From positions 620,001-684,000 of the forward strand of contig JABAKD010000030.1 of the NCBI GenBank assembly GCA_012845835.1: 64,000 bases of DNA. The letters are read 5' to 3'. The stretch is from Undaria pinnatifida. Lineage: Eukaryota; Sar; Phaeophyceae; Laminariales; Alariaceae. Each line of letters opens with the position of its first letter. Within the stretch, counting starts at the first letter, position 1. The position numbers and the translations under genes were made by a program. The notes beneath the pieces are model-generated. The model was not told where the DNA came from. It ran no database searches and worked only from the letters and a program-made list of their open reading frames with translations. Positions 38,560 to 50,509 of the stretch are shown piece after piece.

Positions 38560-38660
38560 CGGGGGGAGGGGGAAGGGGGGGGGGGCGGGGAGGGGACTGG
38601 GGGAGGGAGGGAGGGGGGAGGGGGAAAGGGAGGAAGGGGGGAGGGGCGGAAGGGGGAGCG
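38560..38660 (+). repeat. G-rich GGGA-type tract
   Basis: About 100 bp of mostly G with scattered A, following the retrotransposon fragment. Confidence 0.85.
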
Positions 38661-38875
38661 CCATGCCCAAGAGACTGAAGTCTGGGTTTGGCCATCATCG
38701 TATTGAAAGTTGTGGGCTTTCTAATGGCCGTCACAAGATAGCATAATATAATTAGACCGCCCTGACTTCTTCGCCATGTTGCGTTCTCTCCCAGGTGCCA
38801 TTGATGATGGACGTGATACCATCTGTTAGCCCAATGCCATCCTTAGCCAGTTCCTAGGGTCTGCTAGTATGACAT

Positions 38876-39066
38876 TTTTCTTTCTTTTCTTTTTCTATTT
38901 CTTTTTTCTTTTTTTCTCTTCTTCTTTCCTTGCTTTCCTGACTTGTCTTTTCTTGCTTTTCTTGTCTTTTTCTTCTCTTTGCTTGCCTTTTTCGTCTTGT
39001 TTCGTTTTTTCTTCTCTTTTCTTTCCTTTCCTTTATCTTCTTTTCTTTTCTTTGTTTCTTTTTCTC
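38876..39066 (+). repeat. Polypyrimidine (TTTCTT)n-like tract
   Basis: About 190 bp of almost pure T and C on the plus strand. The minus-strand Lys/Glu/Arg-rich frame through it is an artefact of this composition. Confidence 0.9.
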
Positions 39067-39299
39067 CAACTGACTTATGCCTGTGGTGCGTATGCGTAGT
39101 GATAGATACTACGTGTAATATATACGTGGTAGTCTTCCTTGGGTGGCAATCGGAATATATATTTGGTTTCTCCAGGCGTGAGTTGTGAGACGTATGCACC
39201 GGCCTGGACCTGGCACATCGTAGACTGACTCCCGATTTCACTTTTATTTTATATGTTTCTGGTGGAGGCATGAATTGCGTCAGCTGTGATATATGCGTG

Positions 39300-39423
39300 T
39301 ACCACCTTGGGTTGTGTGTGTTTTTCCCTGGGGTATTCCTCAGCTCCAGAGTGACTGGAGCCTGTCCTGTGACCACGGACTTGATTATGCGAGTTAATGT
39401 GAGAACAACAACAACAACAACAA
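39300..39423 (+). mobile_element. CAA-tailed retroposon-like repeat, copy 2
   Basis: Contains CCTGGGGTATTCCTC, CTCCAGAGTGACTGGAGCCT, GTCCTGTGACCACGGACTTG and GCGAGTTAATGTGAG, and ends in (CAA)5. It is the reverse complement of the copy at 9014-9130 and is related to the one ending at 50506. Confidence 0.65.
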
Positions 39424-39828
39424 GTGTAATGGAGTGCCCTCCGTAGAAGGATAGTTCATAGATTCGACGTGAAACCATGTTATGGTTGAATTGAAACCAC
39501 GTGACATTAGATGTCACATTCACGTCAACGACATCATAGATGGGCGATAATGTAGGTGACGATGATGGGACGAGCAGGACGCCCCACATCTCACTACCTG
39601 CTCTACCTGCTCTACCTGCTCTACCCAGCCCTATCGTGCCTAGGCCTGTCTTGTCTGTCTTTAAGAGTTTAATGTAGAGGAAATAATGAGTAAGCTTTTG
39701 TGTATATCCAGCGAGCCATGAGGAGAGACCAAACAAGCGCACCGGAACCCATGAGGAGCACGCTTCCCAACACCGACCAACCACGCACCCCCCACTCGGA
39801 GTACCACTACACATACAGCAGACAGACC

Positions 39829-39879
<51 letters not shown>
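39829..39879 (+). repeat. (TTG)n microsatellite
   Basis: About 17 TTG units. Confidence 0.95.
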
Positions 39880-40194
39880 AGAAGTTGCCAAACTAACTGG
39901 CATGCTAGCACGACTCCTCGTCTGTAAAGCTCGTGCATTGTGTGTAGCAGACTCCATGACCACCACCAGCAGCAGCAGGTATACAGTATAGGAGGTGCAG
40001 AGTTTAGCATGTATGTATTATGTGGCGGAAACGGTCATCATATAGTCTATCATAACGCGATACGACAATCAACCATGAATGATGGTGGGGAGGGTTTCAT
40101 ACAACATGTTGTAGTTTATGCCATATTATTATGCACTCACTTCGAAAAAAACTAGACTACTAGTTGGTTGGGAGATCTCAACACTTGTATGGCA

Positions 40195-40320
40195 GCAGCA
40201 GGAGGAGTAGAAGCAGTAGTAGTAGTAGTAGTAGACTAGTAGTAGTAGTAGTCTAGTACTGTAGTAGTAGTACTTGTACCGCAGCAGCAGGAGCAGAAGC
40301 AGTAGTAGTAGCAGCAGCAG
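40195..40320 (+). repeat. AGT/AGC trinucleotide cluster
   Basis: Alternating (AGT)n and (AGC)n runs with interspersed GACTAGTAG/GTCTAGTA that create short palindromes. Confidence 0.85.
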
Positions 40321-41946
40321 CTATTATTTTCTGTCCACTATAATGGTGAGTGTTGGTATTTTTACTTTGGTGGGGAATTTTGAGCTAGATCTAACATCAT
40401 AATATCTTTTGTACTAAAGTATACAATTATTTCCACTGTACTGCTCTATCATATGTACATGGTAAGCGGTTTATTTTGTTTTTTCTCCCCCCCGGGCTTT
40501 AATATCGGGAAGAGTACGATAACAGAATATTACTAGTTATCTTATATATTACTCTTAATACAGCATTCGAGAAGTAAAGTCGGTTACTCCCCCCCCCCAA
40601 AAAAAAAACTCTGTACGCTGTCACTCAACATTTAAAAAAACAATATTTTCAGGACTTCAGGAGGAAGGTGTGAGTTCGACGAATTTTGAGTCAGTTCTCT
40701 GTTCATGCAGATTGGTGTATGTAGCGTTCCCTGTAAACGACGATGTATGACAATAATGTATTATAGTCTACATGTGCGATTTTCTGATGCGAGAAAAATG
40801 TTGATATTTTATACCTGGTCTTGACTAGCTAGCGGTGCGGCCGCTGTTTCGCCCGTTACGTCACAGTAGGTCTGCGTCGTCGACAGTGATAAACAAACAG
40901 CGAACGGGCGAGACACAGCATCATCATCGCTCCAGAACTTACATGATACTAAAAAAAATAAATGTGATGTTTCTTTCTGCTGGCATTTGACTCTCCATTG
41001 ATTGTATAGCAGTTATTAATACGAAGTAGTCGTCGTTGAACGGGTTTTTTATAGCTTAATATCTTGAACCACCAGGGCTAGTCTAGTTTAGTCTACATGA
41101 TGATGAGGTTCAGTCGTGCTCGTTTGATTTTGAAGCATTAGCTTCGACTACCTGAACACGTGGATGCCTGTATATGCGCACAGTATAGTAGTACTCGTAG
41201 TACAGTAGTAGTGCTTGTTTGATTACAAAAGTAAATCAAAACTCTTGCGCTTCCACTACCAAAAAAACACCTGCTGCATGCATGCATGCATTTGTGTACA
41301 GTATAGTCTAGTACTTTCGTAGTGCTTGTTTGATTAAAAATAAATCAAAACTCTTGATCTCATCTTCGGCGCCATCATGAAAGTCGCCTCTTCCGATGAT
41401 GCCGGCCCGGTCTTGGTCTTTGACGGGTGTTAGCCGAGAGATGAAAGGCTCAAGAAAGCGCTGCCCCCCGGGCCAAGACTCACTTATTATTCAGCACATG
41501 CGGCAGGGAGGTACCTTCGCAAACCTCTCGCGTTAAGCGAGGGGAGATTTTATAGGATGACAAGAGGCAAGAGGGAGCTTGGGTCGTTCTCGTAAAAGAG
41601 GACCCTGGGCTCCCGGTGGCATTTGAGGTTGATATTGCCGAAGCATTTTGAAGATCCATTATCGATGTCAGATCTCATGGCCGGGCTTTGGTTAACGAGT
41701 GAGTCTTCATGGTTGGCGTGCGTGATCGGAGATTGGCGGTATCTACGTGAGTTCCCTGTTCCTCCGCATTGCGCTGCGAACAGCATTGCTTTTTTTTTAT
41801 CGGGGGCACATCGGGATGTTTGTTGTAGAGACCCCAGGTTATCGGAAACACCTACAACACACCAGGTACGTGCAAGGTTTTTAGAATTGCCCGTAAACTC
41901 AATACTGCCCCTGCCGGCCTCGAGAGCAGACCTAGAGCCCCCCAAA

Positions 41947-41990
41947 GGGTTGGGTTGGGGTTAGGGTTAGGGTTAGGGTCGGGTCTGGGG
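41947..41990 (+). repeat. Interstitial telomere-like (GGGTTA)n tract
   Basis: GGGTTGGGTTGGGGTTAGGG passes into further GGTTAGGGTTAGGGTCGGGT. About four TTAGGG-type units with degenerate flanks. Either an interstitial telomeric sequence or a chance G/T-rich repeat. Confidence 0.6.
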
Positions 41991-43874
41991 TCTGGTTGGT
42001 CTGGGCAGCGCAACCGTCGTTTTGTGCGGGCCTGCACATAGGGAGCCGCCATTCATAAATCGCTGTCATTGAATTTACGTGCGAATCTGAAGAACTTTGC
42101 ACGTACGCGCAATTTCACGGGAGCCCCCTACAACAACAGGAGGTAATATTATAGGGAATAAACCAAGGGAGTACGTGTGGAGAACGAAACTCTAACTTCG
42201 AAAAACGACCAAGGCCGCGGCAGCACGTATAACCGATCGATGAAGCTTTTGTTGTGCGGGTGGCCCGAAAAGAAACCATCAAACAGTTGACTTTGCGTCG
42301 ACGGCTGATGTCATACCTTCTCCCTAGTAACTCGCTCTCAGTATCGCAACAAACATGCAAAACAGCATATATTTTATACTGGCATATATTATACTGGTAT
42401 CAACTGCTACCAGTGTAGTACGATAACATGCACATATGTGACAAGCCGTGGAAGATCTCCGTGGGGAAAGATACATCCTGGAGACGGTTGGGCAAGAACC
42501 TGTGACCCACTGAAATAAATCCATGTCAGTTTCGGATGTACGCAAAAATTCTACTAATATAATTATTATTAGTAATAGGCACTTACTGACAAACGCGCGG
42601 GTGCCGGTAGCACACACGGAAAGGGGAAGGCTGTATAACGCGTTCTCTGGTAACCTCCAGCGGTACGCCTACTACTGTTGCTGCAGCTGCTGCAGAGTGG
42701 AGCTCTCCGAGCTCCCCTCTCTCTAGCAGCTCGGTGCCAATCAAGCACAGCTCTTGTATTCGTTACAAGAAGAAAATAAAAATACGGGCTACGTACGTAG
42801 GTATACTCGTAGAATACACAGACACCGGTTCGGTACTAATTACGGAAAAAGCAAACGGTCTGCCGAACAAACCGACATCATCTTCATCGTCATCGTCACA
42901 GCTCCTAACGGGCATCAAATATAAATACCAGTAGCATGGTGTCTGTGCCTGCAACTGCCTCTCCAAAACCTGTCAACTCCTCTCTTTTATGTCTCTCTTT
43001 CCTCCGTCTTAGTCACAATCACACCATCAACAACCTTGACCCCCGCGACCGCTTTTTTCCTTTCGGAACGAAGCGTCAACCACTATAATCACGATCAACA
43101 TGCTACCTGCCTCCACCAGCCACGACGGCGACGACGGTGGTGGTACCTGGTATTATTTACCGCACACCTACCCACCATTCTTAAGTACTCCAGCAAGCAC
43201 CGCGAGACGAACCCCGCAACATCGGCCAAACAGTATCGACACCTTACATCATAACGGCCACAACTCAGGTGGTCGACACAACGCCAAGGGGGAGAAGGTC
43301 CCGAATTGTCATCACCACACACAGAAACAATATAAAAACACAAGAAACGGGTAGAACCACAACAGCACACACAACGACAACGACGCGCTACCGGACCAAA
43401 AAGAGTGCGATGAAAGCGTCGAAATCCTTAGCCGCCCTAAGGGCACACAGACAAGAAAAACAAAAACTGATTTCCTCCCTTCTACTTTACCGTGTCCCAT
43501 ACGTAAAAGAATGTGAATGGTCGAATGCTAATCCTACCGCACCAACTGAGCTGAGCTACTGTTGTTATTGATATTGTATCGTCGTGAAATCGGACCTGCA
43601 CAAGCAGCGCCATGAATAACGGCATGGAAACCCGCCGCGGACTCTTTCCTCCACGAAAGACCGAGGTTATAGCTCTATCGAAGCGGCAACGGGAAAATAA
43701 ATTGAAAACGAAAGCGGCAAGCACGGTAACAAGGCCTTGCGGCTCCTGCATGAGTTACAGTGGCGGTGCATCACCGCCCGCGCTTTGCTACGGCGGGTAC
43801 TAGTGTCTCAAATACGCCGCTCAGTATGGTACACACAAAACCACGGGCACCACCGAAGCGATGAACCCCTTGTT

Positions 43875-44095
43875 CGATTCTCCTCTTCACCCCCCTTGCC
43901 CTCCCCACCATCCCCCCCCACCATCACCGCCCCCCCCACCGTCTCCTCCCAATCCTCTCCCATCCCGATCCTCTCCCATCCCAATCCTCTCCCATCCCAA
44001 TCCCCTTCCATCCCCATCCTCCACACCTCAATCCCATCCCTCCCAATCCTCATCCCGGCCTTCCCCACCCCCAACGTCTCCACCTCCATCCCTCC
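43875..44095 (+). repeat. C-rich minisatellite (CCTCTCCCATCCCAAT-type)
   Basis: A ~15-bp C/T-rich unit repeated degenerately; the Pro/Ser-rich open frames across it are compositional. Confidence 0.8.
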
Positions 44096-44956
44096 GTCGC
44101 CAAGAAAAGAGAGAATAAAGGGACGGTGGCCATCGGGCGAACCGCGAACGCACATCGAGCGTCGTTAACACCCACTATCGGCACACCGATCTCATCGTGC
44201 TTTTCGCGGCGTTACGCCCAAAGGAGCAAAACGGGACCCACCAAATCATCCCTCAGCCAGGGAGGGAAACCCGACTTAACACAAACACACCAGTACAGCA
44301 TACACCATAAACGATACACCATACATAATACACGAAGAGCACAATAGAACACACATAACACATGCAGAGCACAAGAAGAGCGGATACCTTGATGAAAATG
44401 TTGGGCTCTCGTTCGCGCGGAAGCAAAACAAACGATCCGCGCGTTCCCAACCCACCCACGCACTTGGGACGTGCATGAGATTATTTGTACTGGTAGCATC
44501 TACTGGCAGGCTAAATCATAGCTAGTGCCCGTAGAGAATATACTGTCGCCGGCAACTCCTGCAGAAACCCTACCCCGTAACGCTTCCGTGCCCAGCGCGA
44601 GCCACCAAGATGCTGCTGTATCCGCATGCTTCCCGTCTCTTCCCAAACATGCACATAAAGAACACCATCACACGTCGCGTCATGGCGCTAGAAAAAAACA
44701 GATAAAAATAACGAACAATACCCGGCACTGCTGATATCTGCCACCGCCTTCACCGTCACCACCATCAGCATCATCCATCGTCACTACTATCCCTCACAAC
44801 CGTCACCACCATCCCTATCATACTCCTTCATCTAACATCGTCACCATCATCCATAATTCTCCACCACCGCTGCCACCACCACCACCACTACAGTCACCTT
44901 CGTGCATCCGTTCATTTCGATGGCGGTATCCCAACGACAAGCGGGAGAAAAACAGC

Positions 44957-44963
44957 GCTGCTG

Positions 44964-44995
<32 letters not shown>

Positions 44996-44999
44996 ACTG
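44957..44999 (+). repeat. (TGC)n microsatellite
   Basis: TGCTGCTAC followed by about twelve TGC units. Confidence 0.9.
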
Positions 45000-45386
45000 C
45001 CGCACGAAAACAACCTCGCTCTACGCCAGAGCGTGGCATGACAAAAGGTCTGCCAACAACCCCGCCCAACCGCCCCTTCCCTCGGTCCCTCCCTCCCCTG
45101 TCAGCCAGAGCATCGTTTCTTGCAAAACAGAAACCCCAACCAGACCTGTTCAACCGAGGTAGCGGTGCTTTCAAAACAGGAACCCCAACCAGATCAGATC
45201 AGAGGGCACCAGATGACCGCAACAAAAAACTGTACTACTAGATTCTAGGGAAGAGCCCTACTGCTGTCGTAGTTTAGTGCACTACGGTATCTTCCAGCTC
45301 AAGCCCCCCCCCCCCCTCTCCCCCTCCCCCTCGCGCCCCCACAAACCCCTCCATCCTCCCGCCCGCTCGCCAAAGGCCCACATCAG

Positions 45387-45600
45387 CATCGACAAGGCGG
45401 GACATCGCCCCAAGAACCCATCGCGCGACCCTACACGGCCCTCCTTAACTACGAGCACTGCACCTCGATCCTCCACCAATTCGACGATTTCATCGCCAAT
45501 CGGCACAAACAGGAACGCCGCGTGTTCATCCAATTCACCAACGAGCACTCCAAGCCGGCAGTGATGAACAGCCTCACCACTCACCGCCGTCGACCAGTAC
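45387..45600 (+). CDS. Possible orphan coding exon, product unknown
   Basis: After a long C-rich tract and CCACATCAG (acceptor-like) there is an open frame with strongly C/G-ending codons: ARPYTALLNYEHCTSILHQF, then DDFIANRHKQERRVFIQFTN and EHSKPAVMNSL. The composition looks like a folded protein, but I recognise no family. No good downstream donor or partner exon was found. The minus strand is also open here (45282-45701) and has a GCG|GTGAGT donor-like site at about 45590, so strand is uncertain. It may be a fragment of a broken gene. Confidence 0.3.
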
Positions 45601-46599
45601 ACGACCCACCCATTGGCAAGGGCCACGTGTGTACAACCAACCGCGTCGCTGATCAACGCGCCCAACCTTTTCCAACCTTCCCATTGCCAAACCCACAACA
45701 CGCGCCAGCACTAGGAGGAAGCGGAGGCGGTAGGGCCAGGAAGGGGGGTGGTGGGGGAGAGGTACACTAAAAACGTCCCGTTCTACCAGGCTCGACGCCT
45801 CTATGGTACTTACGTACTTTCTGCCCACAAAAAACACACACAAAACACATTAACTAATCGGCGGCTACTACTAGCCGCGTTAGCGTTATCGAGCGCAAGG
45901 GGGGCGCGCCGTGCAGTGAACTTAACCCTGCGCGAACGTAATTTCCTCGCACCTCCCGCAGGGCAAAGCTAGCCGCACCGCCGGCACGGCGGCATGCTTT
46001 CTGGTAGCCACGGGGACAAAACGCGCCATTACCACCGCCATCCGGAGCCCCCTCAACAACAATCCACTCCACACATAATTCAGTCAGTTGGGCGAAGTAG
46101 GAGAGCAGTGCTGCTATCCGAGACAGTGCGATGCGTGCCGAATGCCCGCCGGTAAAGAGCCGCCGCGTATTTTCACGTTCGCCGCCTCGCTCGGCAGCAA
46201 CAAAAAGCTTCCTCGCCGCTTTCATCCACAAGGGAGAAAAAATCAGCACCAGGTGCCGTATACAGCACCAATAAAATACCACCCATTTAAAAACACACTC
46301 GAAGGCCTTACGATACTCCGGAGGTGTGGCAGAAGCAGTAGCAGCAGAAGCAACAGCAACAGCAGCAAGAGAAGGATCCCCCCTCCTGTCTTCCACCTCC
46401 ATCCGGCAGGGGTTTTGCTACGAGCTTACCTTTAACTTGAACTTGGGCTTCAAATTCAAATTCAACTTTAACAACGTCAACTTTAACGCACACGAGGATG
46501 CGAGGGGTGTGTATCTAGACACGACCCTCCCGAATTTTGCCGGGATTGGTTGAAGCCGACGGCGATCCCAAAACACGCAGCAAAGCAGTCACGCAACGC

Positions 46600-46965
46600 A
46601 GCCGAGCACACCCATGAAGCCCCCACTGAAACAGTCGCCGAAATAGACCGCCGCCAAAAGCGGTCGATGAACAGCCGCTAATCGGTCGACGAAACCGCCA
46701 CTGAAGCGGTCGCTGAAACCATCGCTGAAAGCGCCGCCGAAATCAGTTTTGAAACACGTCCCTGAAGCGGTCGCTGAAACCGTCGCTGAAACTGCACCTG
46801 AAACCGTCTCCGAAGCGGTCGCTAAACCCGCCGCTTAAGCTGCAGCTCAAACCGTCCCTGAACTTCCACCAATTCAGCCGCTGACTCCCGCCACTGAAAC
46901 CGTTTCTGAAACGGTCGCCGAAACCGTCCGCAAGCTCATATAGCCCAAACCCTGTCGGCAAGCTC
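46600..46965. repeat. Minisatellite of GAAACCGTCGCTGAAGCGG-type units
   Basis: Degenerate 12/24-bp units (CTGAAACCGTC / CTGAAGCGGTCG) over about 360 bp, immediately downstream of the CLC stop codon. The Phe/Gly/Asp repeat protein frame on the minus strand is a by-product. Confidence 0.8.
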
Positions 46966-47075
46966 AAGAGCCAAAACCCTTTCGAACCACGGTCCAGACA
47001 GGACCACGGACGAGATAGAGCCTTCGCGTACTCTTGTGGCGAGGGGGTGTCAGCGGCGCGCCTGCCTCCCCTGTT

Positions 47076-47273
47076 CTACGGCCGAGGGGAGGTGTCGTCA
47101 TTGTCCGTGCCTCTCCTGTCCCAAGACGGTGGAGTTGTCGTTGGCGATAGTTGGGCCTGCTTCGCAGAACTCACAACCCTTGACGCGGCCCCCTCCCCAG
47201 CAAGATGTCGAACCAGAGCCTCTTCTTGCTCTTGGCGGCCGTTGTCCAAGAGGATCTCGGTGTGCTTCGGGAC
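47076..47273 (-). CDS. CLC terminal exon
   Basis: 65 codons plus TAG, VPKHTEILLDNGRQEQEEAL to DNDDTSPRP. Acidic and hydrophilic. Acceptor CCTCGACAG in phase 0. No domain; assigned by phase, position and coding-like composition. Confidence 0.62.
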   Translation of the reverse strand, partial: VPKHTEILLDNGRQEQEEALVRHLAGEGAASRVVSSAKQAQLSPTTTPPSWDRRGTDNDDTSPRP

Positions 47274-47674
47274 CTGTCGAGGTGAGGCCTACCGCTGTCG
47301 CCCAAGGCGCCCCCCTCCCTGTGAGACATCGCCTGGAATCGTACAACGCAGAGATAAATAAACAAGATGTGACGCGGAAGGTGGACAACGCGACAAGCGG
47401 CTAACGAGTGAGATGAATAACGCGAAATATGCAAAGCACGAAAGACGCAAGCAAATAAGCAAACACCAGAAAACGCAATCAAGCGCAAGCAAACACAAGC
47501 AAAAATGCATAGCAAACACAAGCAAAAAGGCAAGCAAACACAACCAAAACACAACCAAACACAAGCGAACACAAGCAAACAAGCACAAACAAAACACAAG
47601 AAGCAAGCAAGCAAGCACAAACCAACTACAAGCAAGCACAACTAAACGAGCAGAAGCAAACACAGCCAAACACC

Positions 47675-47724
<50 letters not shown>

Positions 47725-50452
47725 AAAGCAAGCAAGCAAGCAAGCGCAAGCCAAAACCCAAACAACCACAAGCAAGCATAACCAAAGACAACTCAACGAG
47801 CAAGCAAAGCGCAAGCAAGCAACGCGCAAGCAAGCAAAGCGCAAGCAACCTCTCACCCGAAAGAGGATAGAGCGCGAGATGATCCCCGTCAGCCTATCCC
47901 CCGATATGATGAACAATCTGATGCACCGGAGGTTGGCGAAGAGAAGATAGACGTTGTTGAGAGGCATGCTCTCGTACGCCTTCCATACAGACCGGTCGAT
48001 CTGCACGTCGCACGTAGTTCTCTGGGCGATCTGTTGCCCGGCGCGGAGGGAGGGAGGGAGGGAGGGAGGGAGGGAGGGGGGGTGGGGGGAAGGGGGGGGG
48101 GGTCCTGGGTCAAAGAAAAACGACACAATAAAAGACATAAAACGACACAAAACGGATAAAGAAACGGGCAAAAAACGGGCACAGAATGGACACAAGACAA
48201 CAAAAATGGCAAAAAAAAAAGAAAACAGAGGGAACAAGGACCTAAAACGTCAAAAGCGAACGAGGAAACCGAACACAAAACGGATAAAAAAATAAACAAA
48301 AATGGAACAAAAAAAAAACGGACACAAAACAGCAATGTCCACGTTATAACGCTAAAGGATCGACAAAAGGCCACGAGGGGCTTGGGGGACGGGGGGGGGG
48401 GAACGGGACGAAGGGCGATACGGGTTATGCCTCCACCAAGGCCCGATGGACGTCGCACGTTTACCGTGTAGCAGTAGGAATACAGCAAATCAGTGAAGTT
48501 TCTACTGAACAGCATTTTTCGGATTCGGTATCCTCCGGCGGATGGGGAAAAATAAAGCTTTAACTCACCACACTTCCGCGTATTTTCATACGCGTCGTGT
48601 GTCGATTTAACTCAGTTGCTTTCGCAGCCCAACGCTAGCTGGCGCACCCTTCGAGTCCCATTGTAGGCATAGCGTAAGCTGTCCCTATCAGTGGTCTTCG
48701 TTTTTTGCTTGGATACCTTTGGGCAACCGGTGTAACTGAAACTCTTCATTCAATGCCCCAAGCAACGGGTAAGTATGTGGGGTGATGACGAGATCTGATA
48801 TAACATGGAGTGGTACGAGTAGTTAAGTTCCTCGTATCGTATCACGGACAGCAGTACTTACAGCAGCAATGTACAGCCGTAGTTCCTCATCAGTGCGGCC
48901 CCTCAACAGTGACAAACTTCTCGCACTAAACCGTAGGTGGACAACAACTTTACCGCGTTTTATCGTTGAAATAATGGGGGACCGCACTAAAGGCTACAAC
49001 TCCGACAATGAACACAAGCTCGACGTCAATCAACGCCTGAAAAATGTGAGACCCCGAGATCTTAGGGAAGGGGTGACAAACGACCAGCCCTAGGTTAACC
49101 CATGGATGTTTCAATGCATTCATCTATCTGCCCGGGGATACGATCACCAACCAAGTATTGGGGGTCTATAGTGGCCGTACCGCATGGCCTCAATTCCATA
49201 TCGAGCTTATATCCACTGTGTTTCATATCGGTTGTATCTAATGCCGGGCTGGTACTGCACTAACGCAGGCTGGGACAGCGCGTTATGACCAGAGGTCGTG
49301 ACATGATATTTCACCGCACCAAACTGGGACCCCGCGCTGAAAGATACCTCGTGACAAGCGATTTCTACCGCGATATCTACACTGGAGCCCTCCACTAATG
49401 AGTTCCGCTCTCGGGCACGACCTTGACCGTGCAACAAGTGAGGGTCTTCTTGCCTTCGTGAGGTCAACAGGCCTTCCCTCGAAGGGATCCTCCATCATCC
49501 CTTCCATAGCGTCCGGGTCCCAGCTGGCCTTCCACAGCGAATTCAAGGTCATGCGCCTGCAGAGGAAAAAAAACACACGTGGAAAGTAGGGAGCGTGATC
49601 TCGGGTCGCATGAAAACAATACCAACACCATGAACGCCTCGAAGCAGTACACAGAGGGGGGGAGGGGTAAGGAGGAGAGATCGGGAGAGACGGGGGGGAG
49701 AGAGAGAGAGAAGAAGAAAGAGAGATTAACGCAACCGGAAAACACACAAAGCACACACAACGGCCACACCAGCGAAGACCCAGGGCAAACGATAAGCATG
49801 CACCCAAAGCACACACAAAACACACCCAAAGCACAACGTAACCCGTCTCTCACGTGCTCCTCTTCTGTCTGTCCCTCGGATCTCGCGGCAACGAGCCGCC
49901 GCCCGGCTTTCCTGCCGTCCTCGTGGTGCCTCCTCGGATCAGCGAGATTTTTTCTGTGAATACCTTCAGGGCGCGCACCGTGTTGGCAGCGCTGGGGCCC
50001 GAGGGACCGAACGCCTGCTTCACCTGTCACGGCAACACGGGAGGGGCGGGGGGGGGGGGGTAAGGCCGAGCGGATCAAATACTGTAGAGCGATTGGGGGG
50101 GGGGGGGGGGGGGGGGGTACTTGTTTGTGGGGGGTATTGGAGGATGTGGCGCAGGAGAGGGAAGGGGTAAGGTGGGCGGGGAGGCGGGGAGGGGTGGAAG
50201 GGGGGGGGCGGACGGGTGGACGTAGGGGGGTAAGGTCGAGCGGAGCAATTGTTGTAGAGGGATGGGGAGGGTGAGGAGGGGGGGGGGGGGGGGTTGAGGG
50301 GTGAGACGGAGTTAAACCTGTGTGCGAGACGTACAGCAAACGTACAAGGCACGGTACGTACGATGGTTCTGAATTCTGCTTTCGGGCCTTGTCCCATGAC
50401 CGCGAACTAGATTATAGCGATCAGTTAATGTAAGGGCACCACCACCACCACC

Positions 50453-50509
<57 letters not shown>

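Larger units (their letters stand above)
36841..47075. other. Intergenic region between the MAPK 5' end and the CLC 3' end
   Basis: Both neighbours are on the minus strand. It should contain the MAPK promoter just right of 36840, where the plus strand is a C/T-rich tract to about 36920; no TATA box is asserted. The rest is retroelement debris, microsatellites, a telomere-like tract and one possible exon (about 45387-45600). Several open frames over 100 codons (41550-41964, 43808-44155, 45854-46402) show no domain. Confidence 0.55.

Noticed and set aside
38854-39814. 316-codon minus-strand frame with a Lys/Glu/Arg-rich end
   Set aside because: The charged part is the TTTCTT polypyrimidine tract and the rest overlaps the CAA-tailed repeat; no domain.
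45854-46402. 182-codon minus-strand open frame
   Set aside because: No recognisable domain, no supporting splice signals, and the other strand is similarly open; chance in GC-rich sequence is plausible.
47410-47850. CRISPR-like or direct-repeat array
   Set aside because: Regularity is that of a tetranucleotide satellite; no spacers of constant size, and the genome is eukaryotic.
47289-48237. Long minus-strand Leu/Cys-rich frames that look like membrane proteins
   Set aside because: They come from (AAGC)n repeats read as CTTG; only the CBS2 segment at 47857-48030 is real coding sequence.
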